Positions 6,913 through 6,963 of a stretch of 6,963 bases of DNA are shown one piece after another. The notes under the pieces are model-generated. The model was not told the origin of the DNA and did not search any database. It saw nothing but the letters and a program-made list of their open reading frames with translations. A program made the translations under genes and the position numbers. This DNA is from Sideroxydans lithotrophicus (lineage in GTDB: Bacteria; Pseudomonadota; Gammaproteobacteria; Burkholderiales; Sulfuriferulaceae), in assembly GCA_022736605.1 (NCBI GenBank), contig DZDB01000100.1, forward strand, positions 1-6,963, read 5' to 3'. Every line of letters starts with the position of its first letter. The first letter of the stretch is position 1.

Positions 6913-6963
6913 CTAGATTTCAATCAGTTCGAAATCGTCCTTGCGCGCGCCGCAATCCGGGCA
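6913..6963 (-). CDS. Rubredoxin, C-terminal fragment (runs off right edge)
   Basis: The last 16 codons and a TAG stop are visible, reading CPDCGARKDDFELIEI. This matches the C-terminal iron-binding loop of rubredoxin: the CPxCG motif supplies two of the four cysteine ligands for the single iron, followed by the usual K-D-x-F-E tail. Rubredoxins are small (about 55 aa) cytoplasmic electron carriers, so roughly 40 residues including the first CxxC pair lie outside the window. It is in the same orientation as pilG, 139 bp upstream. Its function has no obvious tie to pilus signalling; adjacency is probably conserved gene order, though readthrough into pilG is possible. Confidence 0.85.
   Translation of the reverse strand, partial: CPDCGARKDDFELIEI

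Overview
The window reads as part of one minus-strand gene cluster from a Gram-negative proteobacterium. It carries the type IV pilus chemosensory (Pil-Chp) operon in the order pilG, pilH, pilI, pilJ, chpA/pilL. Base composition is moderately GC-rich by eye. The gene order, the absence of pilK and a rubredoxin gene just upstream together suggest a betaproteobacterium, perhaps Nitrosomonadales-like, but that placement is inference. No database search was possible.

Layout in direction of transcription, from high to low coordinates: the last 16 codons of a rubredoxin gene (6913-6963); a 139 bp intergenic region (6774-6912); pilG, a response regulator with a GTG start (6372-6773); pilH, a second single-domain response regulator (5989-6351); pilI, a CheW-like adaptor (5457-5963); pilJ, a transmembrane methyl-accepting chemoreceptor (3292-5415); and the first 1085 codons of chpA/pilL, a CheA-type histidine kinase with multiple Hpt domains (1-3255), which runs off the left edge. 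Gaps within the operon are 20, 25, 41 and 36 bp with no terminator visible, so a single transcript is likely. No plus-strand gene is credible.

In the characterised systems of this family, PilJ senses a periplasmic signal or pilin and PilI couples it to the ChpA kinase. ChpA passes phosphate to PilG and PilH, which steer pilus extension and retraction (twitching) and, in Pseudomonas, cAMP signalling. All the parts upstream of the kinase core are present here with intact key residues. The kinase core, CheW-like and receiver domains expected at the ChpA C terminus lie outside the window.

The least ordinary features are two in-frame tandem repeats in the inter-Hpt linkers of chpA: eight 9 bp units coding Ser-Val-Glu at the left edge, and three identical 18 bp units coding Leu-Ala-Asp-Pro-Val-Glu. 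They look like recently expanded coding minisatellites that could change linker length without shifting the frame. I saw no wholly new system.
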